A DNA stretch of 18,086 nt from Anaerolineae bacterium (lineage in GTDB: Bacteria > Chloroflexota > Anaerolineae > E26-bin7), in assembly GCA_029933115.1 (NCBI GenBank), contig JAOZOT010000008.1:1-18086 (forward strand), written 5' to 3'. Shown here one piece after another: positions 6,309 through 13,532 of this stretch; the stretch's first letter is position 1, and the number at the start of each line of letters is the position of its first letter. Below the pieces are notes generated by a model that was not told the origin of the DNA, ran no database searches, and saw only the letters and a list, made by a program, of their open reading frames with translations. A program made the translations under genes and the position numbers.

Positions 6309-8855
6309 CTACTCCTCACGGCCTACCCTCACTGTTGATGAGAGCAGAATCCGATTGCCGAGAGGCAAGCCCGCCTCGTCAGCTACCGGCAGTCGCTCTC
6401 CGGTCTCAGAGAGATACATTCCTACCTCTAGCTGATAGTCACCCGGCGGGGTCTCAGGTGGGATTTCTATTTCATACAGGTCCTCGATGACATCACCTTG
6501 TGCCCACCGACTGGTGGGATAGGAGCCATCCACCGGCCAGCCGTCTTTTTGCCCCCAGACCACGCCATCTTTATCTATCAGGTGGGTGAAAACAGTGTAG
6601 TCCTGGTCCATTTCGGCCAAAGCCTGCCAGAAGAGAGCCAGCCGCACGGTATCGCCGGGCCGGAAGCGAATTTCTGCCAGGTTGTAGCCGAGGAAACGGA
6701 TTTCGGAACCCAGAGTCGCTTTTTGGGGGTGCGCAATCTCTAGCTCTTCCACCGAAGGGGGAGTCTCTCCGACCACCATCATCAGACTGAGGAGCACCTC
6801 CTCACCCTCTGGAGTAGGCACCCTCTCTTCCTTCTCTACATCGTGCAGGCTGAGGAGCAAACGATAAGTTCCTACTGGCGCGGCGGGATCCACCTCCAGT
6901 TCCAGTTCATCCCGAACCACCAATCCCCTTCCCCAGGGGTCATTCCAATCGCCAGCACTTTGCCCTCGACCCCATACTTCACTTCGCTCATTTATCAAGC
7001 TCAAGACGGGTTGGAGATCCGCCTCGGAGGGCTTCTGGCACTGCCAGTAAAGAGTCACTTTGGTCTTCTGACCGGCTTTGAGTCTGGTCTTCGCCAGGTC
7101 GTAGCCTAACAGGAAAGACGCGGAGTCAAACCTCACCCGCCGGTCGTAGCGGGCAGGAACAAAGGTGTTGGGCATCTCCTCTCCCGGATTGGCGTAGATC
7201 CAAACGTAATCAATGCCCTTTATACGCACCACGTGCTCGGGCTTCAGAGAGCTAAAGTACTTGGCCGTGCTCAGGCCGAAAGGAGCACCTGTGCCCCGGC
7301 GGCCAATATAGAACACCACATAGTCAACGCCTTCCCAGGGCAGGGAATTGCCGTTACATTCCTCGCTCAACTTCCGCACCTGGCCGTGAAAGAAAGAGGT
7401 AAACCGCACGTCGGAATTCCACATGGCGGCTTTCAGGCTGGTTGCGTTTTCTTTCTGATTGAGGTAGCGAGCGGCCTGATCCAGTCCCTCTCCCCAGCCG
7501 ATGGGCAACAAATGGGTTGCCACTGCTGATCCCCCCACCAGAGGATTGTAGTAGGTCAGGTAGTAGGGGTGGTGAGGCAGGCTGAAGCCGGCCTGCAAGA
7601 GAGTGGCCAGTCCGATGCCCATTGCCCCCAGGTGTGAAGCCACCCTCTGGCTCAGACGAGCCTTTATCACCTTCGCCGCAGATTCACCCAGCCGGCACAA
7701 CCCTACAGCCGCCACTATTTGGGCGGCCGGTGATACTGGCAAGATGTAACGGCCAGATTTCACACGGGCCAGGCTCATGAGACCGATAAAGCCCAGGATA
7801 TAAAGCAAAAGAGTGACAATGTTCCGGGTCTGAGCCCCTTTCACCCCAAAGGCAAGGTGATAGCTCTGGCCCAGAGACCAAACTGCCGCCGCTATTCCCA
7901 GCAAGGTCAGGGGGGTGAGCCGGAAGAGCAGGGTGAGAGGGTAGGTCAACAGGCGTGTGTCTAGCAGAGAGAGCCCTATCAGAAACGCGTCCTCCCCTCC
8001 TCTGCTGCCTTGGACCTTGCCCATGATTTGCCCAAGCACCAGGCTGAGAGGCCGCCTTGGCTCAATCCACATCGCCGGCCAGAATGCGATAGCCGTCACC
8101 AGGGATACGGCGCACCAGACAAAATAGGTTTTCGCGCTGCGGGGGAGCACGCTCCGACGCTGCGCACCGGCACCCTGCCCCCAGGGCCAATTGAGAAGCA
8201 GGATTGGCCAGGCCATGAAGGGGGTCAAGAACAGGGAACTGGCTTTGCTCAAAAAGGCCAAACCGGCCATCAGGCCCGACAGCAACAAACATCCTCTCGA
8301 CCGCTTGCCCTCCAAGTGAGCCATCAAGCTGAGCAACGAGAGGATCATGAAGGTAGTAGCCAGGGCATCGTGGTGGAGCAGGCGTGAGTGAGCCAGGTAG
8401 AAAGGATCAAGAGCCACCAGGGCGGCGCCGAGAAAAGCGACTCTGTCGTCGAAAAGCCCTCTCAGCAGGAGGTAAATGCCCACCACGGCCAAGGAGGTCA
8501 ACACTACAGTGGGGAGCCTGACGGCAGCCAAGGTGTCGAGGTCAAGCGTGGGGCGCACGGGCACCCTCTGCAAAAATTCACGCCAGGCGGTAGTGCTGAT
8601 TGGCATCCCTTGCAATTGGGCTTCGCGCAGATATCTAGTTGTCAAAGCTACGGCTGCCGTCCACATCGTGGTGACACCGGGATGCTCTCCCACCGTTCCC
8701 TTCAGGTCACCGTCCAGCAGGGCCAGGAGAAATCTTATCGAGCGTTCGACCCAGCGACGTTCGTCAGGGGTCAAAAAGATCTCCAGGCCCGAAGCTCTGG
8801 GCACCAGTGCCAGCAGGAAAAGGAAAAAGCTGACGCACGTTGTCCGCAGTTTCAT
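6309..8855 (-). CDS. PMT/GT39-type membrane glycosyltransferase with two C-terminal beta domains
   Basis: A protein of about 848 residues. An N-terminal membrane segment is followed by an acidic DERRW motif in the first outer loop, where PMT-type GT-C enzymes have their catalytic Asp/Glu. Further features are the motif LLHHDALATTF and many membrane segments up to about residue 440. Such enzymes use polyprenyl-phosphate sugars on the outer face of the membrane. The C-terminal third holds two copies of a beta-rich domain (about 569-699 and 713-848), each with an LLGY/FLGY motif, an LYWQ/LFWQ strand and a PPGDYQL- or PVGTYRL-type strand. I chose ATG 8855 because GGGAGAGG lies 7 bases upstream; a TTG at 8873 would add six residues. 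It is the first gene of the minus-strand operon, read from the promoter at 8995-9023. Sugar and target are unknown. Confidence 0.83.
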   Translation of the reverse strand: MKLRTTCVSFFLFLLALVPRASGLEIFLTPDERRWVERSIRFLLALLDGDLKGTVGEHPGVTTMWTAAVALTTRYLREAQLQGMPISTTAWREFLQRVPVRPTLDLDTLAAVRLPTVVLTSLAVVGIYLLLRGLFDDRVAFLGAALVALDPFYLAHSRLLHHDALATTFMILSLLSLMAHLEGKRSRGCLLLSGLMAGLAFLSKASSLFLTPFMAWPILLLNWPWGQGAGAQRRSVLPRSAKTYFVWCAVSLVTAIAFWPAMWIEPRRPLSLVLGQIMGKVQGSRGGEDAFLIGLSLLDTRLLTYPLTLLFRLTPLTLLGIAAAVWSLGQSYHLAFGVKGAQTRNIVTLLLYILGFIGLMSLARVKSGRYILPVSPAAQIVAAVGLCRLGESAAKVIKARLSQRVASHLGAMGIGLATLLQAGFSLPHHPYYLTYYNPLVGGSAVATHLLPIGWGEGLDQAARYLNQKENATSLKAAMWNSDVRFTSFFHGQVRKLSEECNGNSLPWEGVDYVVFYIGRRGTGAPFGLSTAKYFSSLKPEHVVRIKGIDYVWIYANPGEEMPNTFVPARYDRRVRFDSASFLLGYDLAKTRLKAGQKTKVTLYWQCQKPSEADLQPVLSLINERSEVWGRGQSAGDWNDPWGRGLVVRDELELEVDPAAPVGTYRLLLSLHDVEKEERVPTPEGEEVLLSLMMVVGETPPSVEELEIAHPQKATLGSEIRFLGYNLAEIRFRPGDTVRLALFWQALAEMDQDYTVFTHLIDKDGVVWGQKDGWPVDGSYPTSRWAQGDVIEDLYEIEIPPETPPGDYQLEVGMYLSETGERLPVADEAGLPLGNRILLSSTVRVGREE

Positions 8856-8862
8856 CAACTCG

Positions 8863-8870
8863 CCTCTCCC
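8863..8870 (-). promoter_or_regulatory. ribosome binding site deciding the GT39-type start
   Basis: Read on the minus strand, GGGAGAGG lies 7 bases before the ATG at 8855. This favours that ATG over the upstream in-frame TTG at 8873, which would place the site inside the coding region. Confidence 0.6.
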
Positions 8871-8994
8871 CAAGACCGGCTCTCTCCCCGTTCATCCCTC
8901 ATACTTTTCACCGTCGGATAGCTCTGCATTTAACCATGATTGGACATGTTGCACCATCCCAGGGATATGAGACGGCGCAGATGCTGCGATTTCG

Positions 8995-9023
8995 ATTATA
9001 CCACACTGGGCTTTGAGTGGCAA
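8995..9023 (-). promoter_or_regulatory. sigma-A/70-type promoter for the glycan operon
   Basis: On the minus strand, TTGCCA (9023-9018) and TATAAT (9000-8995) are separated by exactly 17 bases. The -35 matches 5 of 6 consensus bases and the -10 all six. It faces the GT39-type gene, with transcription expected to start near 8988 and a leader of about 130 bases. Confidence 0.7.
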
Positions 9024-9027
9024 GGAG

Positions 9028-9059
9028 GCACACCGGGCTTTCCCGAAAGCGAGGTGTGC
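9028..9059. promoter_or_regulatory. long imperfect hairpin between the divergent promoters
   Basis: GCACACC (9028-9034) pairs with GGTGTGC (9053-9059), then after a 2-by-2 internal loop GCTTTC (9037-9042) pairs with GAAAGC (9045-9050). It starts 5 bases upstream of the minus-strand -35 box and lies about 75 bases upstream of the plus-strand -35. As DNA it could be an operator for a dimeric regulator of both operons; it lacks a U tract so is unlikely to be a terminator. It could equally be a dispersed repeat. Confidence 0.4.
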
Positions 9060-9134
9060 GCCTACTTCGGTGACGGCTTGCAGTCGTGACCGCTATCTCC
9101 GCCACGACCTTGAAATGGCTTTTCGCTCAGCGAG

Positions 9135-9163
9135 TTGACATTCACTTTGCGCTTTGCTATAAT
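9135..9163 (+). promoter_or_regulatory. perfect consensus sigma-A/70 promoter for the DUF4178-SpeD operon
   Basis: TTGACA at 9135-9140 and TATAAT at 9158-9163 are both exact consensus hexamers with the ideal 17-base spacer. Transcription should start near 9170, about 50 bases before the first DUF4178 gene. Such a promoter implies strong expression, or strong expression held back by a repressor. Confidence 0.85.
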
Positions 9164-9187
9164 GTGTGAAGGGAAAAGGGCATATTT

Positions 9188-9301
9188 ATGGTTAAGGATA
9201 AACTAGGCGAGGTAGCGGCTAATGCTAAAGAAAATGAAATGCCCATCGTGTGCGGCCCCGCTGACTATCAAGCACCGGTTTGTGAAGCTGGTGACCTGTG
9301 A
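9188..9301 (+). CDS. possible 37-residue leader ORF overlapping the first DUF4178 gene
   Basis: An ATG at 9188 opens a frame of 37 codons ending with TGA at 9299-9301, in a different frame from the DUF4178 gene that begins at 9222. Its first part (MVKDKLGEVAANAKENE) is charged and helix-like. The second half overlaps the DUF4178 N-terminus and is probably a shadow. The upstream purine-rich GGGAAAAGGG is a weak ribosome site. It could be a translated leader that feeds ribosomes to the next start, or chance. Confidence 0.2.
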   Translation: MVKDKLGEVAANAKENEMPIVCGPADYQAPVCEAGDL

Positions 9302-9839
9302 CTATTGCGGCCAAGTCTTGTTGCTGCATGATACGGGTCTAGATCCAACCGGGCGCACGGCCAAACTGACCGACATCCCCTCGCTGCTCTACATAGATGC
9401 TACCGGACAGTTGCAAGGCCGTCGTTTCCGAGTCATGGGCCGCTTGCGTTATCAATACGAGTCGGGCTTTTGGGACGAGTGGTTCCTCACTTTTGAAGAT
9501 GATAGACCCGGCTGGCTGGTGGAGGACGAGGGCGAATACACCTTCTACGTCAAAGAGACCTTGACCTCTCCTGTGCCGCCTTTCGAGACGGTCTCGGTCG
9601 GTGACGTGGTGACTATTGCCGGGCATCAGGTCTTTATCACCGAGAAAGGACGGGCTACCATCGCCGGTGGTGAGGGACAGTTGGCCTTCACCATTATCCC
9701 TGGTGAAGAGGTCAAATACCTGGACGGCACCAGCGGAGATGATCTGATAAGTGTGGAGTACACAGCCGACGAGATAGAACTCTCGGTAGGCCGTGCGGTA
9801 GCTCACGACGAGTTGATTCTGGACGAGGAAGAGTTCTGA
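9222..9839 (+). CDS. zinc-ribbon DUF4178 domain protein
   Basis: A 205-residue soluble protein. It opens with a zinc ribbon, CPSC (C7, C10) and CDYC (C26, C29), then has a DUF4178 domain from about residue 55. Within the domain the pattern is GRLRYQYESGFWDEWFL, followed by a Gly-Trp-Leu strand and a Glu-rich FYVKE strand; the rest is beta-rich and ends in an acidic tail. The DUF4178 function is not established. No signal peptide or membrane segment is seen, so it should be cytoplasmic, perhaps peripherally bound to its membrane neighbours. It is the first gene behind the perfect promoter, and its stop lies 4 bases before the next gene, a larger DUF4178 paralogue. GAGGT at about 9208 is the likely ribosome site. 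Domain call is good; role unknown. Confidence 0.8.
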   Translation: MLKKMKCPSCAAPLTIKHRFVKLVTCDYCGQVLLLHDTGLDPTGRTAKLTDIPSLLYIDATGQLQGRRFRVMGRLRYQYESGFWDEWFLTFEDDRPGWLVEDEGEYTFYVKETLTSPVPPFETVSVGDVVTIAGHQVFITEKGRATIAGGEGQLAFTIIPGEEVKYLDGTSGDDLISVEYTADEIELSVGRAVAHDELILDEEEF

Positions 9840-9843
9840 AGAA

Positions 9844-11367
9844 ATGAACCAGATTAAGGTGGACGAAACGCTGCAAAAGGGAATACGCGCTGCCCGACGT
9901 GGCTACAAAGAACCGGCGCGACAGTTATTGGCTCAGGTTTTGCGGGCGGACCCGGATAACGAGGAGGCCTGGCTGTGGCTGTCCCGTGTGGCCGATACGC
10001 CGGAGCAACGCGCCGATTGTCTACAGCACGTTCTCGCTATCAACCCTGACAATCGCTGGGCGGCCGAGCAGTTGGCGGCGCTGCAAGCAGAAGCGCCCGC
10101 TGCCCCTGCCCCTACCGCTCCTCCGGCTGTTTCCGCGGAGATAAAACTGGAGCCGATAAAATGCCCCAAATGCGGTGGCTCCGTGGACCTACGGGGCGGC
10201 TCCGAGACCAAGACGCTCGTTTGTAGCTACTGCCGCAGTCTGATTGATTTGACCGGAGAGCAGGCGGCGGTCATCGGCCAGACCAATAAGCGGGCCAAGC
10301 CGGCCGTCCCCATCGAGTTAGGGATGGAGGGAACCTTTGAGGGAGGGCGATACCAGGTAATCGGCTGGGTGCGCTATGAGGGCTGGGACGATGAGGACCG
10401 CTGGCGTTGGGATGAATGGCTGCTCGTCTCGTCAGAGGGAGAGTTCCGGTGGTTGAGCTATGACCCGGAGGAAGGCTTCCTCCTCCAGAAGAAAATACCC
10501 CCGGCCGGGGCGTTCGACCCGCGTACAGCTACATCTATCCCCGTGCCGAGCGGTACGGCTAAAGTCATCGAACGCTCGCCGGCTCGCGTTATTGCTCTGG
10601 CCGGGGAATTGACCTGGCGGGCCACGGTCGGCGAGCGACTCAACTACCTTGAGGCTCGGCGGGGCCCAATGCGCTATAGCGTCGAGTACACGCGCGAAGA
10701 AATTGAGCTGCTAGAGGGACGCCCCCTTTCCGCTGCGGAGGTGTGGCGGGCCTTCGGGCGCCAGGACTTGGCGGAGAAGGCCGCAAAAGGTGAGATGCGC
10801 GCCAAACAATACCGCTTTTTGGCTATTGCCTGTGCGGTCTTCACTATCATCAGTTGCATGTTTTCTTTTTTCACCCTCACAACCGGTCAGAAGCTGCTGG
10901 CCCAGGAGATACACATTGCGAAAGGGGGTTCACCGCAGAAAGTGGGGCCTTTTGAGATCACCCAGCCCGGTCGAGTTCACCGCGTCTCCCTCAAGTCCGA
11001 CCGCCTGCCAACCAACAATTGGGCCGTCGTGGATGTCTCTATAATGGACAGCAGGGAGAATGAATTCTATTTGTTCTCTGCGGAATTCTGGGATGAGGAA
11101 GGCCGGGACAGCGAAGGGTATTGGCACGAGAGCGACCTGAGTGAGGCCTACCTGTTCCGGCCCGACGACGCAGGTCAGTATACCCTGGAATTAGCTATAG
11201 ATGAGGCGACTGTGGACTCGCTAAAGGTCGAGGTGACCATCATGAGCGGGGTGTGGCTGAGCCGTTATTTCGTCATCTTTGCCGTGCTCAGTGGGGGGCT
11301 GTGTTTCCTTTTCTTTTCCCTCAGCGGGGCGCATAGCCTGACGGACCTGATTTCCGGTCGCAGGTAG
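9844..11367 (+). CDS. TPR - zinc ribbon - DUF4178 - transmembrane fusion protein
   Basis: This 507-residue protein has several modules. Residues 5-80 form about two TPR-like helical repeats (ARQLLAQVLRADPDNEEAW, then QHVLAINPDNRWAAEQL). An Ala/Pro-rich linker follows, then a zinc ribbon with CPKC (C107, C110) and CSYC (C127, C130). The DUF4178 domain spans about 155-310 and keeps the RYEGW...WDEWLL...WLSYDPEEGF pattern. A membrane segment lies at about 325-348, a beta-rich probably extracytoplasmic domain at about 360-470, and a second membrane segment near 475-500. It looks like an expanded, membrane-anchored paralogue of the gene just before it, with the sensor-like beta domain outside the cell. 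The topology and sensing idea are inference. It is the second gene of the operon, 61 bases before the small membrane protein. Confidence 0.8.
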   Translation: MNQIKVDETLQKGIRAARRGYKEPARQLLAQVLRADPDNEEAWLWLSRVADTPEQRADCLQHVLAINPDNRWAAEQLAALQAEAPAAPAPTAPPAVSAEIKLEPIKCPKCGGSVDLRGGSETKTLVCSYCRSLIDLTGEQAAVIGQTNKRAKPAVPIELGMEGTFEGGRYQVIGWVRYEGWDDEDRWRWDEWLLVSSEGEFRWLSYDPEEGFLLQKKIPPAGAFDPRTATSIPVPSGTAKVIERSPARVIALAGELTWRATVGERLNYLEARRGPMRYSVEYTREEIELLEGRPLSAAEVWRAFGRQDLAEKAAKGEMRAKQYRFLAIACAVFTIISCMFSFFTLTTGQKLLAQEIHIAKGGSPQKVGPFEITQPGRVHRVSLKSDRLPTNNWAVVDVSIMDSRENEFYLFSAEFWDEEGRDSEGYWHESDLSEAYLFRPDDAGQYTLELAIDEATVDSLKVEVTIMSGVWLSRYFVIFAVLSGGLCFLFFSLSGAHSLTDLISGRR

Positions 11368-11428
11368 AGATTAAGCTTGCCTGTAAACGTGGGCAGAGGA
11401 CAAATGGGACATGAGAGGAGAATGGACG

Positions 11429-11617
11429 ATGTTCAAATTGTTCACCTTGCTGTTAATCGCTTGTCTGCTATTTAGTTTTGTGATCTGCAACTTGCTCTCG
11501 TATTGGGGATACGGGGTGAGGCAGATCGGGGAACGTCACCCGAGTTCCGTGTCCGTGCGCTCTGGAAGTGTATACGGTCCCAGAGTGAGTGGAGGTGGGC
11601 CCGGCACCGGCAAGTAA
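11429..11617 (+). CDS. small membrane-anchored protein with Ser/Gly-rich tail
   Basis: The 62-residue product starts with a single hydrophobic segment (FKLFTLLLIACLLFSFVIC) that could be a membrane anchor or a signal peptide. It then has a short polar region and a Ser/Gly-rich tail ending SGGGPGTGK. I chose ATG 11429, which has AGGAG 8 bases upstream; an in-frame ATG at 11411 would add six residues without a better site. I do not recognise a family with certainty. Small proteins with Gly/Ser-rich tails (for example DUF4247 in Gram-positive bacteria) occur, as I recall, in comparable DUF4178/DUF350 gene sets, so it may be a short analogue. Its place between DUF4178 and DUF350 genes in one operon argues that it is a real component. 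Confidence 0.6.
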   Translation: MFKLFTLLLIACLLFSFVICNLLSYWGYGVRQIGERHPSSVSVRSGSVYGPRVSGGGPGTGK

Positions 11618-11645
11618 TAAGAGCCGTTCTGCCACCCAATCTTGC

Positions 11646-11681
11646 GTCCCGGGAACGGGACAGCTTGTCTAACCGCGGTTA
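11646..11681 (+). promoter_or_regulatory. hairpin plus palindrome upstream of the DUF350 gene
   Basis: The 100-base gap after the small membrane protein gene holds GTCCCG-GGAA-CGGGAC (11646-11661), a perfect 6-bp stem closed by a GNRA-type tetraloop. It is followed by the 12-base palindrome TAACCGCGGTTA (11670-11681). Neither has a U tract. Together they could stabilise or process the operon mRNA, or bind a regulator that adjusts the downstream DUF350-speE-speD part. Confidence 0.45.
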
Positions 11682-11717
11682 AATGCCTAGTTCGCAAAAG
11701 GGAAAGGAGAAGAACCT

Positions 11718-12011
11718 ATGAAGCGCAAATTGCTGGCTTTGATTCTTGTGCTCTCTTTCTGGCCGTCCGGCGTGGTTTTAGCTCAGAGTGGCGGCGGGGT
11801 GGATGACCTATCGCCTTGGGTCATTGCTTCCACCATAGTTTACGGTATCATCGGTGTTGTGCTCTGTGTGCTCAGCTATCTGGCCTTTGACCGGCTGTTC
11901 CACCTGGACCTGCAGCGCGAGTTGGTAGAAGACCAGAACATGGCTGTGGGCATTATGCTGGCCGGAGTTTTCATTGGCATCGCCATCGTTGTGGCGGCCG
12001 CCATAACATAG
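11718..12011 (+). CDS. DUF350 (YjfL-like) membrane protein
   Basis: The 97-residue protein begins with a cleavable-looking signal peptide (through about residue 23, ending VVLAQ). Two membrane segments follow, at about 34-56 and 75-96. The loop between them, FDLQRELVEDQNMAVGI in pattern (here FHLDLQRELVEDQNMAVGI), is the hallmark of DUF350 proteins such as E. coli YjfL: a charged stretch ending in N-x-AVGI before a Gly-rich second helix. DUF350 function is unknown; family members recur next to spermidine-synthase or glutathionylspermidine-synthase-like genes. AAAGGAG 8 bases upstream supports the ATG at 11718. The next gene starts one base after this stop, so the two are surely cotranscribed and probably act together at the membrane. 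Confidence 0.85.
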   Translation: MKRKLLALILVLSFWPSGVVLAQSGGGVDDLSPWVIASTIVYGIIGVVLCVLSYLAFDRLFHLDLQRELVEDQNMAVGIMLAGVFIGIAIVVAAAIT

Positions 12012-12012
12012 T

Positions 12013-13527
12013 ATGCAGCTTACCTCACGCCACTCGGCGGCGCTCCTCATCTCGGTCTTTATCATCGCCGTCTGTGGCCTGACTTATGAACTAATTGTCG
12101 GCACTCTCTCCTCGTACCTCTTCGGCAACAGCGTCGTCCATTTCTCGCTGACCATCGGCCTCTTCATGAGTGCCATGGGCCTGGGATCTTTTGCTTCGCG
12201 CTGGATAACCCGCTCGATCCTGGGCTGGTTCATCCTGCTGGAAATGGCTATCGGCGTGGTCGGAGGCTGCTCGGCAGCACTGCTTTACGCCGTTTTCGCC
12301 ACCAGCGACTTTTACTACCCGGCGATGGTGTTGTTCATCGTGCTCGTCGGCAGCTTCATTGGCATGGAGATACCGCTGCTGACCAGGTTGAGCGGAGGCC
12401 GGGAATCGCTCAAGGACACGCTGGCCAATGTTCTGGCCTTTGACTATCTGGGAGCTTTGTTGGCCTCGATTCTTTTCCCCTTGGTATTGCTCCCCGAGCT
12501 GGGCCTGCTCAAGACCTCCTTCGCCACCGGCCTGCTGAATATGGCGGTAGTGGCTTTGAACTTGTGGACTTTTCGCGAGTGGTTGGCGCGCTGGCGGAGA
12601 CTGGCGATTGTGGCCGGGGCCATCACCCTGCTGCTCTTGGCCGGTGAGGTGTGGGCCGTCCGGTTGACCTCTCTCTTTGAAGAGCGGTTGTACGAGGATG
12701 AGATTATCTACGCCCGGCAGACACCCTATCAGCGCATCGTCATCACCCGCTGGGGTGAGGACGTGCGGCTCTACTTGGACGGCAATTTGCAGTTCAGTTC
12801 GCGGGATGAGCACCGTTACCACGAAATGCTGACCCACCCTGCCATGTCTTTGACCCGCTCGCGGGAATCGGTGCTGGTGTTGGGCGGAGGCGATGGGCTG
12901 GCGGCCCGCGAAATCCTCAAGTACGACGATGTGCGCCGACTGGTGCTGGTGGACATTGACCCGGCGATGACCGAGTTGGCCCGCACTCACCCCGCACTGC
13001 TGGCCATTAACGAACGCTCGCTGCTCGACCCCCGCCTGGAGTTGGTGCATCAGGACGCCTTCAAGTATCTGGAGGAGACGGACGAGCAATTCGGGGTTAT
13101 CATCATTGACCTGCCCGACCCCAATAACGAGAGCCTGGGCAAGCTCTACAGCCGTGAGTTCTACAAAATGGTCCGCCGTCACTTGGCCGTGGGCGGGGTC
13201 ATGGCCTCACAAGCCACTTCTCCCTATTTCGCCCGCGAAGCCTACTGGTGTATCGTTCACACCGCAGCCGATGTGGACTTGTACACCTGGCCCTATCACG
13301 TTTACATCCCCTCTTTTGGTGATTGGGGCTTCTTTTTGGCTGCCGAGCACAATCTAGAACCAACACGTTTTTCCCTGGAGGTCCCCACGCGCTATCTCAA
13401 CGCCGATTTGTTGGCGGTGAGTTTTATTTTTGACCGTGACACTGCTGAGGTAGAGACCGAGATAAACACACTGGACAGTCAGGTCATACTGAGCTATTAC
13501 GAGCAAGGTTGGAGGCGGTGGGGGTGA
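12013..13527 (+). CDS. speE: membrane-anchored polyamine aminopropyltransferase (spermidine synthase-like)
   Basis: A 504-residue protein in two parts. Residues 1 to about 215 contain roughly seven hydrophobic segments, unlike soluble spermidine synthases of about 280 residues. Residues from about 225 form the aminopropyltransferase fold. This carries YHEMLTHPAM, the nucleotide-binding GGGDG loop (291-295), VDIDP (D314, D316) binding the decarboxylated-AdoMet side, and DLPDPN (D366, D369) at the catalytic site. These acidic residues are those expected of an active enzyme that moves an aminopropyl group from decarboxylated AdoMet to an amine acceptor. Whether the acceptor is putrescine or something membrane-associated cannot be told. 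It begins one base after the DUF350 stop and overlaps speD, which makes its co-substrate. The symbol refers to the enzymatic domain; the fused membrane region suggests a specialised role. Confidence 0.88.
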   Translation: MQLTSRHSAALLISVFIIAVCGLTYELIVGTLSSYLFGNSVVHFSLTIGLFMSAMGLGSFASRWITRSILGWFILLEMAIGVVGGCSAALLYAVFATSDFYYPAMVLFIVLVGSFIGMEIPLLTRLSGGRESLKDTLANVLAFDYLGALLASILFPLVLLPELGLLKTSFATGLLNMAVVALNLWTFREWLARWRRLAIVAGAITLLLLAGEVWAVRLTSLFEERLYEDEIIYARQTPYQRIVITRWGEDVRLYLDGNLQFSSRDEHRYHEMLTHPAMSLTRSRESVLVLGGGDGLAAREILKYDDVRRLVLVDIDPAMTELARTHPALLAINERSLLDPRLELVHQDAFKYLEETDEQFGVIIIDLPDPNNESLGKLYSREFYKMVRRHLAVGGVMASQATSPYFAREAYWCIVHTAADVDLYTWPYHVYIPSFGDWGFFLAAEHNLEPTRFSLEVPTRYLNADLLAVSFIFDRDTAEVETEINTLDSQVILSYYEQGWRRWG

Positions 13528-13532
13528 CTTCA

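Larger units (their letters stand above)
8856..9221. other. 366-base divergent intergenic region with promoters and hairpins
   Basis: This gap separates the minus-strand glycan operon from the plus-strand DUF4178 operon. It holds one promoter per strand (8995-9023 minus, 9135-9163 plus), a long imperfect hairpin at 9028-9059, and a weaker inverted repeat GTCGTG...CACGAC (9083-9088 with 9103-9108). The remaining sequence is the 5' leaders of both transcripts, the minus one about 130 bases and the plus one about 50 bases. I see no convincing gene other than a 37-codon frame at 9188-9301, listed separately. Confidence 0.6.

Noticed and set aside
9108..13083. Inverted repeat GTCGTG...CACGAC at 9083-9108 as an intrinsic terminator
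   Set aside because: Only six base pairs with a 14-base loop and no U tract; kept only as a minor element of the intergenic region.
12091..13182. Minus-strand open frame of 363 codons opposite the aminopropyltransferase
   Set aside because: Low-complexity Gln/His/Gly-rich translation antisense to a gene with intact catalytic motifs.
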